DNA from: Actinomycetes bacterium
Lineage (GTDB): Bacteria; Actinomycetota; Acidimicrobiia; Acidimicrobiales; RAAP-2
Direction of reading: 5' to 3'
Length of the DNA: 11,889 bases
Assembly: GCA_021849435.1 (NCBI GenBank)
Contig: JAJZSX010000040.1
Location: 1-11,889 of the forward strand
In this document: in pieces, positions 1 through 7,954 of the stretch
Numbering within the stretch: position 1 is the stretch's first letter
How the letters are laid out: each line of letters starts with the position of its first letter
The notes under the pieces: generated by a model
What the model saw: only the letters and a program-made list of their open reading frames with translations
What the model was told of the DNA's origin: nothing
Database searches by the model: none
Translations under genes and position numbers: made by a program

Positions 1-548
1 CCGATCTGAGTCTCGACTGGCGAGACACGGACACGAATTTCCAGGAGCCTGATTGGCCGGGTGACCCTAGGCGGGCCACGATTCGGCGCATCGCCGAGAT
101 GCTTGGCTCAATTCCTGGCGGCGACAGCGCGGTGGAGAAGTGGCTTCGCCACCTCACCTTCCATGTCGCAATTGCCAACCACGGCGCGCACGCGAAGAAC
201 GTTGCCCTCATGCACCTTTCGACGGGCACTGAGCTCGCACAGGTCTATGACGCGTTGCCCAACTTGTTTCAGGCGGGTCTCGTGAAGTGGGATCTCGCCT
301 TGGCGGTCAATGGGACCTTTGATCATCGGAAACTTTCTGTCGAGAGCATTTTCGCGGAGGCGAATTCTTGGAGCGTGATCGCCGCGACCCGAGCGTCGGC
401 GCTGGTCTCGAAGACACTCGTCGCTCTCGCCGGTGCGGTCACCGATATCACACCGCCCGCAGGAGTGTCAGAGCACATGGTCGAACACCTGCAGTGGAAC
501 GTGCGCCGACTCCTCGCTGGTCAAATGATCGGCGAGCCCAAGCTGTAA
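1..548 (+). CDS. Hypothetical protein, C-terminal part (5' end outside window)
   Basis: The frame is open from the left edge (first full codon at 3) to TAA at 546-548, so the visible 181 codons are the C-terminal part of a longer protein. The first ATG in this frame (99) is probably internal, because the frame continues upstream without a stop. I do not recognise the family. The visible part is soluble-looking, with alternating polar and hydrophobic stretches that suggest helices and no convincing membrane segment. It contains HVAIANHGAHAKNVALMHL near visible residue 57 and ends GEPKL. Codon use looks normal for the window. The next gene begins 210 bp downstream, so the two are probably separate units. 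That the ORF is real rests on its length, its normal composition and the lack of a rival frame. Confidence 0.6.
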   Translation, partial: DLSLDWRDTDTNFQEPDWPGDPRRATIRRIAEMLGSIPGGDSAVEKWLRHLTFHVAIANHGAHAKNVALMHLSTGTELAQVYDALPNLFQAGLVKWDLALAVNGTFDHRKLSVESIFAEANSWSVIAATRASALVSKTLVALAGAVTDITPPAGVSEHMVEHLQWNVRRLLAGQMIGEPKL

Positions 549-689
549 CTTGGACCGTACGAGTGTGCGGGTAACCAGATGAATACGGCCGAACTTGAGC
601 GGAGAGGAACTCTGCGATTTATCCCTCATACCCTCACCTTGAACGCTCTCTGGCACCCGATGAATTGAACTAATAAAACTATGAGGTTT

Positions 690-707
690 ACCGCATCATC
701 GTGCGGT
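690..707. other. Small inverted repeat upstream of the DinB-like gene
   Basis: ACCGCA (690-695) and TGCGGT (702-707) form a perfect 6-bp dyad around a 6-nt spacer, between the left-edge gene and the gene starting at 759. No T-run follows on the plus strand, so a standard intrinsic terminator is unlikely. It could be an operator or a 5'-leader hairpin. The rest of 549-758 shows no gene and no promoter I would defend. Confidence 0.25.
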
Positions 708-758
708 CGCGGCGTTTCGAAATCACTAACTCAGGGATCTTTGAACTAGAGGCTCAGA

Positions 759-1104
759 ATGGCTAACAAGCTTCGGGTGGTGCTTGAAACCGGACCTAAA
801 AGTAAGAAGGTTGTCGCCATCGCGCCGGACTGGCCAGGGCTTGAGCGCGGCGCGAAGACAGGTGAGGCGGCAATTGAAAGATTGCAACTCTACCTTCCAC
901 GTTACGCAACGGTCGCAATGCTGGCTGGAAAGGAAAAACAGTTTGCGGCGATCAAGGGCCTTGATCTCGTAGAGCAATACTCGGGAACGGGATCGACTGA
1001 CTTCTGGGGCATCTCGTTCGCGTTTTCCCACATCGATGAGCAGGACATGCCGAATGCAGAATTTGAACACGAACTGAGCCTGATGCAGGCGTGCTGGACG
1101 TTCT
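759..1104 (+). pseudogene. 5' fragment of a DinB-like conserved protein gene, interrupted by an IS21 element
   Basis: This is the N-terminal half (codons 1-115 plus one base) of a gene split by the insertion at 1105. The ATG at 759 is preceded by AGAGG at 748-752 with a 6-nt spacer, which fixes the start. The protein opens MANKLRVVLETGPKSKK and includes APDWPGLERGAKTGEAAIERL and STDFWGISFAF. As it stands, translation runs on through the IS end and stops at 1176-1178 after about 25 foreign residues. Joining 1104 to 3753 gives an uninterrupted 223-aa ORF. From memory, similar actinobacterial proteins pair this N-terminal half with the C-terminal part found at 3747-4078, with the junction read as ..QACWTFFDDVRAR... 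The function is unknown and the intact protein is probably lost in this strain. Confidence 0.85.
1099..1104. repeat. Target site duplication, left copy (CGTTCT)
   Basis: CGTTCT directly precedes the TG that begins the IS21-family element and is repeated at 3747-3752 directly after its terminal CA. The identical stretch can be read as 8 bp (ACGTTCTT, 1098-1105 and 3746-3753) if the element is taken to end in GCG...CGC. The TG/CA convention of the family favours 6 bp. Both sizes lie in the 4-8 bp range known for IS21 relatives. Confidence 0.85.
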
Positions 1105-1110
1105 TGCGTA

Positions 1111-1150
1111 TTCCGGAGTTTCCGTACATCCGTTCCGGAGTTTTCGTACA
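1111..1150 (+). repeat. IS21 left-end transposase-binding repeats L1 and L2
   Basis: TTCCGGAGTTTCCGTACA (1111-1128) and TTCCGGAGTTTTCGTACA (1133-1150) differ at one base and begin 22 bp apart, about two helical turns, so they present the same DNA face. The motif recurs inverted at the right end. Repeats of this sort bind IstA in characterised IS21 elements. The role here is inferred from position and symmetry. Confidence 0.85.
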
Positions 1151-1168
1151 CGTCTCGTCGCAATCGAA

Positions 1169-1183
1169 GGCCGCGTAGCGGCC
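1169..1183 (-). terminator. Candidate hairpin downstream of istB
   Basis: GGCCGC (1169-1174), GTA, GCGGCC (1178-1183) form a perfect 6-bp stem with a 3-nt loop, 93 nt beyond the istB stop in the direction of IS transcription. No clean U-run follows on the minus strand, so a terminator role is only a suggestion. It may instead be part of the end structure of the element. Confidence 0.3.
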
Positions 1184-1185
1184 GA

Positions 1186-1197
1186 CGCTGTTGTGAG
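1186..1197 (+). repeat. Subterminal inverted repeat of the IS, left copy
   Basis: CGCTGTTGTGAG at 1186-1197 is exactly repeated in inverted orientation at 3643-3654 (CTCACAACAGCG). Both copies lie inside the terminal repeat arrays, though at different distances from them. It is additional end symmetry beyond the terminal repeats and may bind transposase or a host factor. Confidence 0.6.
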
Positions 1198-1276
1198 ATC
1201 ACGTCCTCTTAACTCACCTCCTTCGCGTTCATCGTAGAGCAGGGCATCGGTGCGCCGACGCGGTGGCGCTTTTGTT

Positions 1277-2035
1277 TCAGTTTGATCGTTTGACGCTGCG
1301 CGTAGTTGATGATGTGGTGCGTTGGCGGCGAGAGTCTCCGACGAGCTCGAAGCGGTGCGATCGTTCCAGGAGCCGATCGAGTGTGGCGTCAGCGACGGTC
1401 TCGTCGCCGAGTGCTTCGTGCCAAAGATTGACCGGTAACTGGGAGGTGACGATCGTTGACTTGGCCGAGCGATCTTCCACCACTTCGAGCAGGTCGGCCG
1501 TCTGATTATTGGTGAACGGTCGCAGCAGAAAGTCGTCCAGGATCAAGATGTCGAAGCGCGCCAGGGAGTTCATCATTCGCGCGATCCGTCCGTCGCCTCG
1601 CGCAACGGCGAGGTCATTCAACAATCTCGGGGTTCGCACGTAGAGTGCGCTGTGACCACCTTGAATCGCGCTGTGAGCCAGGGCGCAGGCGAGATAGGTC
1701 TTGCCCACACCCGTTGGTCCGAGGATGATCACGTTGTGGTGATGCTCCACCCAGTCGGAGTTAACGAGCGACACGAACGTCGCCTTGTCGAGACCACGCG
1801 CGCTGGTGAAGTCAACGTCCTCAGCTGACGTGCCCGCCACGAGTTTGGCCGCCTTGAAGACCCGCTCCAGCCGCCGATTCTGTCGCTGGAGCAACTCAGC
1901 GTCAACCAACAGCCCGAGTCGTTCTTCGAAGCTAAGCGATGAGTAGTCGGGTTGTTCTCGTTGGGTGAGCAGTCCACTGGCCATGGCCGGCAGCCGCAGG
2001 GACCTAAGGCCCTCAATCGTGTTGTGGTTCAGCAT
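1277..2035 (-). CDS. istB: IS21-family helper ATPase IstB
   Basis: This 252-aa AAA+ ATPase helps the IstA transposase select and capture target DNA. The Walker A motif GPTGVGKT lies at residues 106-113. Walker B is ILILDDF at about 163-169, followed by LLRPF where many IstB proteins have G-L-x-P. TSQLP at 198-202 and DATLDRLLERSHR at about 216-228 match the usual sensor and arginine regions. The N-terminal 90 residues form the helical lid typical of the family (LRLPAM, EERLGLLVDAEL). The ATG at 2033-2035 has AGAGGA just upstream. The frame is also open further upstream inside istA, but that stretch has no IstB homology and is a shadow of istA. The start lies 10 nt after the istA stop, so the two are co-transcribed and perhaps translationally coupled. 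The short Arg/Ser-rich C-terminus is unremarkable. Length is normal for IstB. Confidence 0.95.
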   Translation of the reverse strand: MLNHNTIEGLRSLRLPAMASGLLTQREQPDYSSLSFEERLGLLVDAELLQRQNRRLERVFKAAKLVAGTSAEDVDFTSARGLDKATFVSLVNSDWVEHHHNVIILGPTGVGKTYLACALAHSAIQGGHSALYVRTPRLLNDLAVARGDGRIARMMNSLARFDILILDDFLLRPFTNNQTADLLEVVEDRSAKSTIVTSQLPVNLWHEALGDETVADATLDRLLERSHRFELVGDSRRQRTTSSTTRSVKRSN

Positions 2036-2045
2036 GTTTCCTCTT

Positions 2046-3590
2046 TCATTGGTAGTAGTTCGCACCGCGGATATTGGAGTGTGTCGGGTTCGCGCGCGAC
2101 GGCTCCTCGGCGAGAGGACGTTGGTCGAGGCCGTGTTGCAGGATCGAAGAGACGGACTTGTAAGAGAGTGAGTGGATCGCCAGTGAACGCGCGCACGCGG
2201 CTTCCAGTCGCTCGGAGCCGTAACGCTTCTCGAGTCGCAGCACGCCGATCGCGGAGCGGAACCCCTGTTCGGGGTGCGGTCGAGCCGCCAGCAGCGCCTC
2301 GATGAACTGGGCCGTCGACGGCCCGGTCTTCTCGGCCCAGTGCAAAATGCGACTCGGCGTCCACTGCGCGTGGCGGCGGTGCGAACTTGGCATGTGCGCT
2401 GGCTCGGTGACGGCAACGCCCTTGGCGTAACTGCGTTTGTGGCTGGCCACGCGAGCGTTCTTCGCGAAGATCTCCACCACGTTCGCGCTCGTGCGCACGT
2501 CGAGAATGCAACCCACCAGGTGGTAAGGGACGCTGTAAAAATTACGGTCAATCTGCAGGTGATAATCGAGGCTCACCCTGGCTTTGGTCCAGAGCGCAAA
2601 GTCGTAACGTGTGGCGGGCAGCGGGTGAAGCGCTGGTTGGTCGATCTCAGCAAAGACACTCGCGCGCGATCCTTCCATCTTCTTGAAGGGACGCTGGTTG
2701 ATGCGCTCCACCAGCTCACCAATGCGCTCGTTGAGTGCCCCGAGCGACGTGAAGCGCTCCTTGCGCAGGGCCATGATGATCCAGCGCTCGGCGATCTGCA
2801 CCGCGACTTCGACCTTGGCCTTGTCGCGCGGTTTGTAGGGGCGCGCGGGAATGATCACGACGCCGTAGTGCTGGGCCATTTCCTGGTAGGTGGCGTTCAC
2901 GTCCGCTTCGTAGCGGTGAGGTTTCGTGACGCCTGAGCGTAAGTTATCCGGCACGCAAATAGCGGGGCATCCACCGTAAGACTCGAAGGCATTCTCGTGC
3001 GCGTGACACCAGTGCACGAGTTCCTGGGAACGCAGCGCCTCGGCGTAGAGGTAGTTGGATGCACCGAGCACCGCGACGAACAACTCGGCGTGAAAACTCA
3101 CCGTAAGATCACGCTTGTCGTAGATGGGGATGGTGAGTCCGGGGAAGTCGACGAACATCTTCTCGCCGGCCTTGTGGTCCTGGCGCATCGTCACGTCGAG
3201 CTTCTTGCGCCACGTCCGGTAGAGCAGGCAGAACTGGCTGTATTCGTAACCGTCGGGGTGCAGCTCGCGATATTCGACCCAGAGCAACATGAGCGTCATG
3301 CCCTTTTTGGGGAGCTCCTTCTTGATCATCGCGTAGTCGGGTTCGGGGCGATCTCGTGGGACACTCGCGCTCGAGCCGAACAGCCTGGTCTCGAGCGCGT
3401 CGTCGTCGGCTAACTCCTCGGGCAGCGGCCACGAGTCGATTCCCGCGTCGCGGGCGCGACGGACGTAATCGGCCACGGTCGTGTGCGGAATCGCCAGGGA
3501 CAGGGCCACCTGGCGAAGGCTCAGCTGATCGCCGAGTCGCAGTCGTAGAACGTCACGGATCTTTCGCATGGTTGTATGGGGACGGGGCAC
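2046..3590 (-). CDS. istA: IS21-family DDE transposase IstA
   Basis: This is the DDE transposase that cuts and joins the element's ends. An N-terminal helix-turn-helix (LRLRLGDQLSLRQVALSLAI and following) recognises the end repeats. The catalytic core shows D in MFVDFPG, D in VPDNLRSG and E in KAKVEVAV; numbering from the longest frame (TTG at 3596) these are D150, D217 and E263. The C-terminal part is an IstA-type region (YSVPYHLVG, HMPSSHRRHAQW). The start is uncertain. AGAGGAG (3597-3603, minus strand) abuts the TTG at 3594-3596 but stands 6 nt before the GTG at 3588-3590, which I chose. An ATG at 3567-3569 (MRKIRDVLRLR) is also possible but lacks a good ribosome binding site. The stop is at 2046-2048. 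About 514 aa is normal for IstA. The start region sits in a long hairpin, described separately. Confidence 0.95.
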   Translation of the reverse strand: MPRPHTTMRKIRDVLRLRLGDQLSLRQVALSLAIPHTTVADYVRRARDAGIDSWPLPEELADDDALETRLFGSSASVPRDRPEPDYAMIKKELPKKGMTLMLLWVEYRELHPDGYEYSQFCLLYRTWRKKLDVTMRQDHKAGEKMFVDFPGLTIPIYDKRDLTVSFHAELFVAVLGASNYLYAEALRSQELVHWCHAHENAFESYGGCPAICVPDNLRSGVTKPHRYEADVNATYQEMAQHYGVVIIPARPYKPRDKAKVEVAVQIAERWIIMALRKERFTSLGALNERIGELVERINQRPFKKMEGSRASVFAEIDQPALHPLPATRYDFALWTKARVSLDYHLQIDRNFYSVPYHLVGCILDVRTSANVVEIFAKNARVASHKRSYAKGVAVTEPAHMPSSHRRHAQWTPSRILHWAEKTGPSTAQFIEALLAARPHPEQGFRSAIGVLRLEKRYGSERLEAACARSLAIHSLSYKSVSSILQHGLDQRPLAEEPSRANPTHSNIRGANYYQ

Positions 3591-3638
3591 CGGCAACTCC
3601 TCTGATCGTGGATGATCAAAGAAGTGTTGCCGGTGCCC
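3585..3638 (-). promoter_or_regulatory. Long hairpin sequestering the istA ribosome binding site and start
   Basis: A perfect 13-bp inverted repeat (3585-3597 with 3626-3638, GGGCACCGGCAAC) encloses a second helix (3598-3607 with 3614-3623, two G-U pairs in the minus-strand RNA) and a 6-nt loop (3608-3613). Only two bases (3624-3625) bulge. In istA mRNA that begins upstream of 3638, the AGAGGAG element and the TTG and GTG start codons would be base-paired. Transcripts starting inside the element, past the 5' arm, would stay translatable. This is the logic of read-in protection known from other insertion sequences. Its use here is inference from the structure. Confidence 0.6.
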
Positions 3639-3642
3639 TCAC

Positions 3643-3654
3643 CTCACAACAGCG
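3643..3654 (-). repeat. Subterminal inverted repeat of the IS, right copy
   Basis: CTCACAACAGCG is the exact reverse complement of 1186-1197. It lies between the istA leader hairpin and the right terminal repeats. Confidence 0.6.
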
Positions 3655-3676
3655 CCGACGTCAGCCACCTCCGGGG

Positions 3677-3740
3677 TGTACGAAAACTCCGGAATCGCTG
3701 TACGGATTCAATCGCAACGGGTGTACGAAAACCTTCGGAA
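3677..3740 (-). repeat. IS21 right-end transposase-binding repeats R2 and R1
   Basis: TGTACGAAAACTCCGGAA (3677-3694) is the exact reverse complement of left repeat L2. TGTACGAAAACCTTCGGAA (3722-3740) is a 19-bp variant near the tip. Their starts are 45 bp apart, about four helical turns, against 22 bp on the left. Asymmetric spacing of end repeats is common in this family. Confidence 0.85.
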
Positions 3741-3746
3741 TCCGCA

Positions 3747-3752
3747 CGTTCT
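3747..3752. repeat. Target site duplication, right copy (CGTTCT)
   Basis: This is identical to 1099-1104 and directly follows the terminal CA of the element. It belongs to the split host gene. Confidence 0.85.
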
Positions 3753-4078
3753 TCGATGACGTCCGTGCGCGGGTGTCGGCCGCGATGCAAAAGGGTCCGC
3801 GAGGTGGCGGTCGTGACCGAGACCGGATCGTACTTCATGTCCTCGGCGTCGAACAGGAGTGGGCACAGAAAGTTGGAGTGCACACCCCTCTGGGTGCGTT
3901 GGTAACCGACGTTAAGGGATTGAAGAAGTATCGCGACGCCTATTGCGCGGCGCTTCGGGTCTTCCACGCCGAGGGCAAGATGGCGCGCACCTGGCCATTG
4001 CGGTTCCTGATCCGACACACTGCGTATCACACGTTGGATCACTCCTGGGAGATGGAAGACAAGGACCTGACCCTGTGA
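3747..4078 (+). pseudogene. 3' fragment of the interrupted DinB-like conserved protein gene
   Basis: This is the C-terminal half of the gene that starts at 759. It ends with TGA at 4076-4078. In the restored 223-aa protein this part covers residues 114-223. It contains a helical stretch DRIVLHVLGVEQEW (H144) and the segment RHTAYHTLDHSWEMED near the end (H204, H208, H212). Clustered histidines followed by W-E are typical of DinB/YfiT-like four-helix proteins, where three histidines bind a metal ion, so a metal-dependent transferase-type fold is plausible but not proven. The frame is open back into the IS, but no good start with a ribosome binding site exists near the junction; the first internal ATG (3785) has none. 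The fragment is therefore probably not translated. Confidence 0.82.
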
Positions 4079-4411
4079 CCGAAACCCTCCTTGTCAATCA
4101 GCCGCCAGTCATCGGTAGCGGACGGACAACCAGGTTCGTCGTTGAGGCCTCCGAATAGAGCCGGTCCGCGATGCAATGCGGGCACGATGTGGCTAAACGT
4201 CGCCGTCGTTGTGTATGTCCTACCTGATGGAAAGGAGTGCAAAAGGAATCTAAACATCGTCATACCACCACTGTTTGACTTGGTGAGGGCCGCGATCTTG
4301 GTCCTGAGGTCATCGTTTTCGAACAACGGAAGCGGGCGTGGATTGCGCCGTAAGGTAGAAATGCGGCGTGAGTGACGTCGCTCTTGGGAAATTCAGTGCA
4401 CCACCAGCAGT
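4079..4411. other. 333-bp stretch without a recognisable gene
   Basis: No RNA gene, strong terminator or convincing promoter is visible. A frame at 4091-4375 (plus) and one at 4039-4326 (minus) are open, but neither has a ribosome binding site or a recognisable sequence. It holds GAGGCCTC, a perfect 8-bp palindrome, at 4146-4153. The stretch presumably holds the galU promoter. Its base composition is less GC-rich than the flanking genes around 4200-4330. Confidence 0.4.
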
Positions 4412-4438
4412 TTGAGAACGCGCGAACGGGAGATCCAA

Positions 4439-5365
4439 TTGATACGCAAAGCTGTCATTGCAGCAGCTGGTCTGGGAACGCGATTCCTCCCTCAGACCAA
4501 GGCGATGCCGAAGGAAATGCTGCCGATCCTTGACAAACCGATCATTCAGTACATCGTCGAGGAACTCGTCGAGGCCGGCATCGAAGACATCGTTATCGTT
4601 ACGGGGTACCACAAGCGCTCGATCGAGGACCACTTCGCGGAACCGAGTCAGGAACTTGTAGCTGCCCTCAAGGGGCCGAAGAAGAAGCAGTTACGGGAAG
4701 TCGAGCACATCGCCAACTTGGCGAATTTTGCCTACATGCGGCAAAAGGGTCCCGACGGTAACGGCACACCTCTCCTTAATGCCGCGCACCTAATCGGTGA
4801 TGAGCCTTTCATCTACACCTTCGGGGACGACTTCATCCGCGCTACTCCTGGGCGATTCAGCCAGATGGTCGCACTCCACGAGCGTACCGGTCTCGGAGTG
4901 CTGTCGTGTATCCGCGCGGACGGTGACGAGGACTACACACGCTACGGGTACGTGGGGGGCAAGGAAATCGAGCCGGGCATCGTGAAAATTGAATCGATTG
5001 TCGAGAAGCCCGGCCGCTCCAACGCGCCGTCAAATCTCGCGAGCGTGAGCAGTTACCTCTTCACACCGACGATTTTAGGGTGCCTCAGCGATCGTGTCGC
5101 CGAACTTCGCCCTGGCGACGAACTATCGCTGCAAGACGCAATGCAGCTCTCGATCGATAACGGTAACTTCCTTCTCGGCTATGAGATCGAGAATGCTCGC
5201 TATTTCGACACGGGCGACAAACTCGAGTATTTGAAGACGATCATCGATCTAGGTCTTGAGGACGAGAATATCGGCCCCGCGCTCCGGGAGCATTTCACCC
5301 AGTCGCTCGATTCGCACGGTCCTTCGGGGGATCACCGTCGAGCGAGTTCACGACCCGGGCGGTAG
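4439..5365 (+). CDS. galU: UTP--glucose-1-phosphate uridylyltransferase
   Basis: GalU makes UDP-glucose and pyrophosphate from UTP and glucose-1-phosphate in the cytoplasm, supplying glycan, polysaccharide and trehalose synthesis. The nucleotide-binding signature AAAGLGTRFLPQTKAMPKEM lies at residues 8-27. Further landmarks are FGDDF (128-132, the metal-binding Asp region), VEKP (188-191), ELSLQDA (228-234) and DTGDK (257-261). I chose TTG at 4439 because GGGAG (4428-4432) stands 6 nt upstream and the protein then begins (M)IRKAVI as in relatives. A TTG at 4412 would add nine residues without a ribosome binding site. The result is 308 aa, a normal length. The last 20 residues (from SLDSHG) are a polar tail not shared with the core. 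The usual GLGHAV motif is replaced by PDGNGTPLLNA, as in a sub-branch of the family, so a related nucleotidyltransferase specificity is not excluded. Confidence 0.88.
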   Translation: MIRKAVIAAAGLGTRFLPQTKAMPKEMLPILDKPIIQYIVEELVEAGIEDIVIVTGYHKRSIEDHFAEPSQELVAALKGPKKKQLREVEHIANLANFAYMRQKGPDGNGTPLLNAAHLIGDEPFIYTFGDDFIRATPGRFSQMVALHERTGLGVLSCIRADGDEDYTRYGYVGGKEIEPGIVKIESIVEKPGRSNAPSNLASVSSYLFTPTILGCLSDRVAELRPGDELSLQDAMQLSIDNGNFLLGYEIENARYFDTGDKLEYLKTIIDLGLEDENIGPALREHFTQSLDSHGPSGDHRRASSRPGR

Positions 5366-5577
5366 CGGTCGAAGTGAATCTGCCACACGTGGCGTCGGGT
5401 TGGTTCGCCGTCGCTACGCAAGCCGGCCGCCTTCTGTGAGAGGAGCGTCCTTAGGAGTTAGCCGACGTGCTCATCCGATTTGGTGTGCGGATCGTCTAAC
5501 TCCGAGACGGTGCGAGCTGCTCAGCCTCTCGTCAAATCGTTGCGTTCAATCGTCGATCACCGTGCACCGTGTCACGC

Positions 5578-5594
5578 GGTCTCACCTCGAGACC
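5578..5594. promoter_or_regulatory. Candidate operator dyad upstream of marR
   Basis: GGTCTC (5578-5583), a 5-nt spacer and GAGACC (5589-5594) form a 17-bp perfect dyad about 65 bp before the marR start. Its size and symmetry would suit a dimeric MarR protein regulating its own operon. The rest of 5366-5658 has no gene; GCCAC-AC-GTGGC at 5382-5393 is another short dyad. Confidence 0.3.
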
Positions 5595-5643
5595 TTCAAA
5601 TTCGGTGATGGCGAATCCAGGTCACGGTCACGTTGAGGACCGT

Positions 5644-5649
5644 TACGAT
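5644..5649 (+). promoter_or_regulatory. Possible -10 element for a leaderless marR transcript
   Basis: TACGAT matches the TANNNT pattern of actinobacterial -10 boxes and ends 9 nt before the ATG at 5659. A transcript starting 7-10 nt downstream would begin at or just before that ATG. No usable ribosome binding site precedes the ATG, which fits leaderless translation. No clear -35 box is visible, so this is tentative. Confidence 0.3.
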
Positions 5650-5658
5650 GGTTGCTTG

Positions 5659-7771
<2,113 letters not shown>

Positions 7772-7910
7772 AGCTAACCACCCCTGGGATCAGGCAACCC
7801 GGTTCCCATCACCTCGATGCACGACCGCCACATCGTTGACCTAAGGCCCTACGGGATTAGTCGACGACGACAGTAGAACTGATGGTGCGAGAATGAGGAA
7901 TCAGCGCGAG

Positions 7911-7923
7911 CCTCGCTGCGAGG
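7911..7923. promoter_or_regulatory. 13-bp palindrome upstream of the radical SAM gene
   Basis: CCTCGC-T-GCGAGG is a perfect 6+1+6 palindrome ending 31 nt before the ATG at 7955. Its position suits an operator or a leader hairpin. The intergenic stretch 7772-7954 otherwise shows no gene and no U-tailed terminator for the exporter gene. Confidence 0.35.
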
Positions 7924-7954
7924 TGACGCACTGCGATGACGAGAACGGTGGCCG

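Larger units (their letters stand above)
1105..3746 (-). mobile_element. Complete IS21-family insertion sequence, 2642 bp
   Basis: The element encodes istA and istB in the usual order on the minus strand. Its outer ends are imperfect inverted repeats: TGCGTATTCCGGAG on the left and the complement of TGCGGATTCCGAAG on the right. It is flanked by a direct target repeat. Each end carries two copies of an 18-19 bp motif, the multiple terminal repeats typical of IS21. Both ORFs are full length with catalytic motifs present, so the copy looks capable of transposition. It interrupts a host gene in opposite orientation, and its excision in silico restores that gene exactly. The host gene shows no further decay, which suggests a recent insertion. 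Whether other copies exist in the genome cannot be seen here. Confidence 0.95.

Noticed and set aside
2036..2551. Upstream open frame that would extend IstB to 424 aa
   Set aside because: It lies wholly inside istA on the same strand in another frame, is Arg/Ser/Thr-rich with no homology, and the IstB ATG at 2033-2035 has its own ribosome binding site.
2274..2936. Plus-strand frame of 220 codons opposite istA
   Set aside because: It is a GC-driven mirror frame of the transposase gene with no recognisable domain.
3356..3746. Fusion of IS right-end sequence to the 3' gene fragment as a 240-aa protein
   Set aside because: The upstream part is antisense to istA and low-complexity, and there is no ribosome binding site at 3356. 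The continuity is chance.
4039..4375. Small frames on both strands between the split gene and galU
   Set aside because: No ribosome binding site, no recognisable sequence and no codon pattern like the neighbouring genes; the minus frame also overlaps the end of the 3' fragment.
5256..5636. Frame of 126 codons between galU and marR
   Set aside because: It overlaps galU by 110 nt, is rich in Arg and Ser as out-of-frame GC-rich DNA tends to be, and has no homology I recognise.
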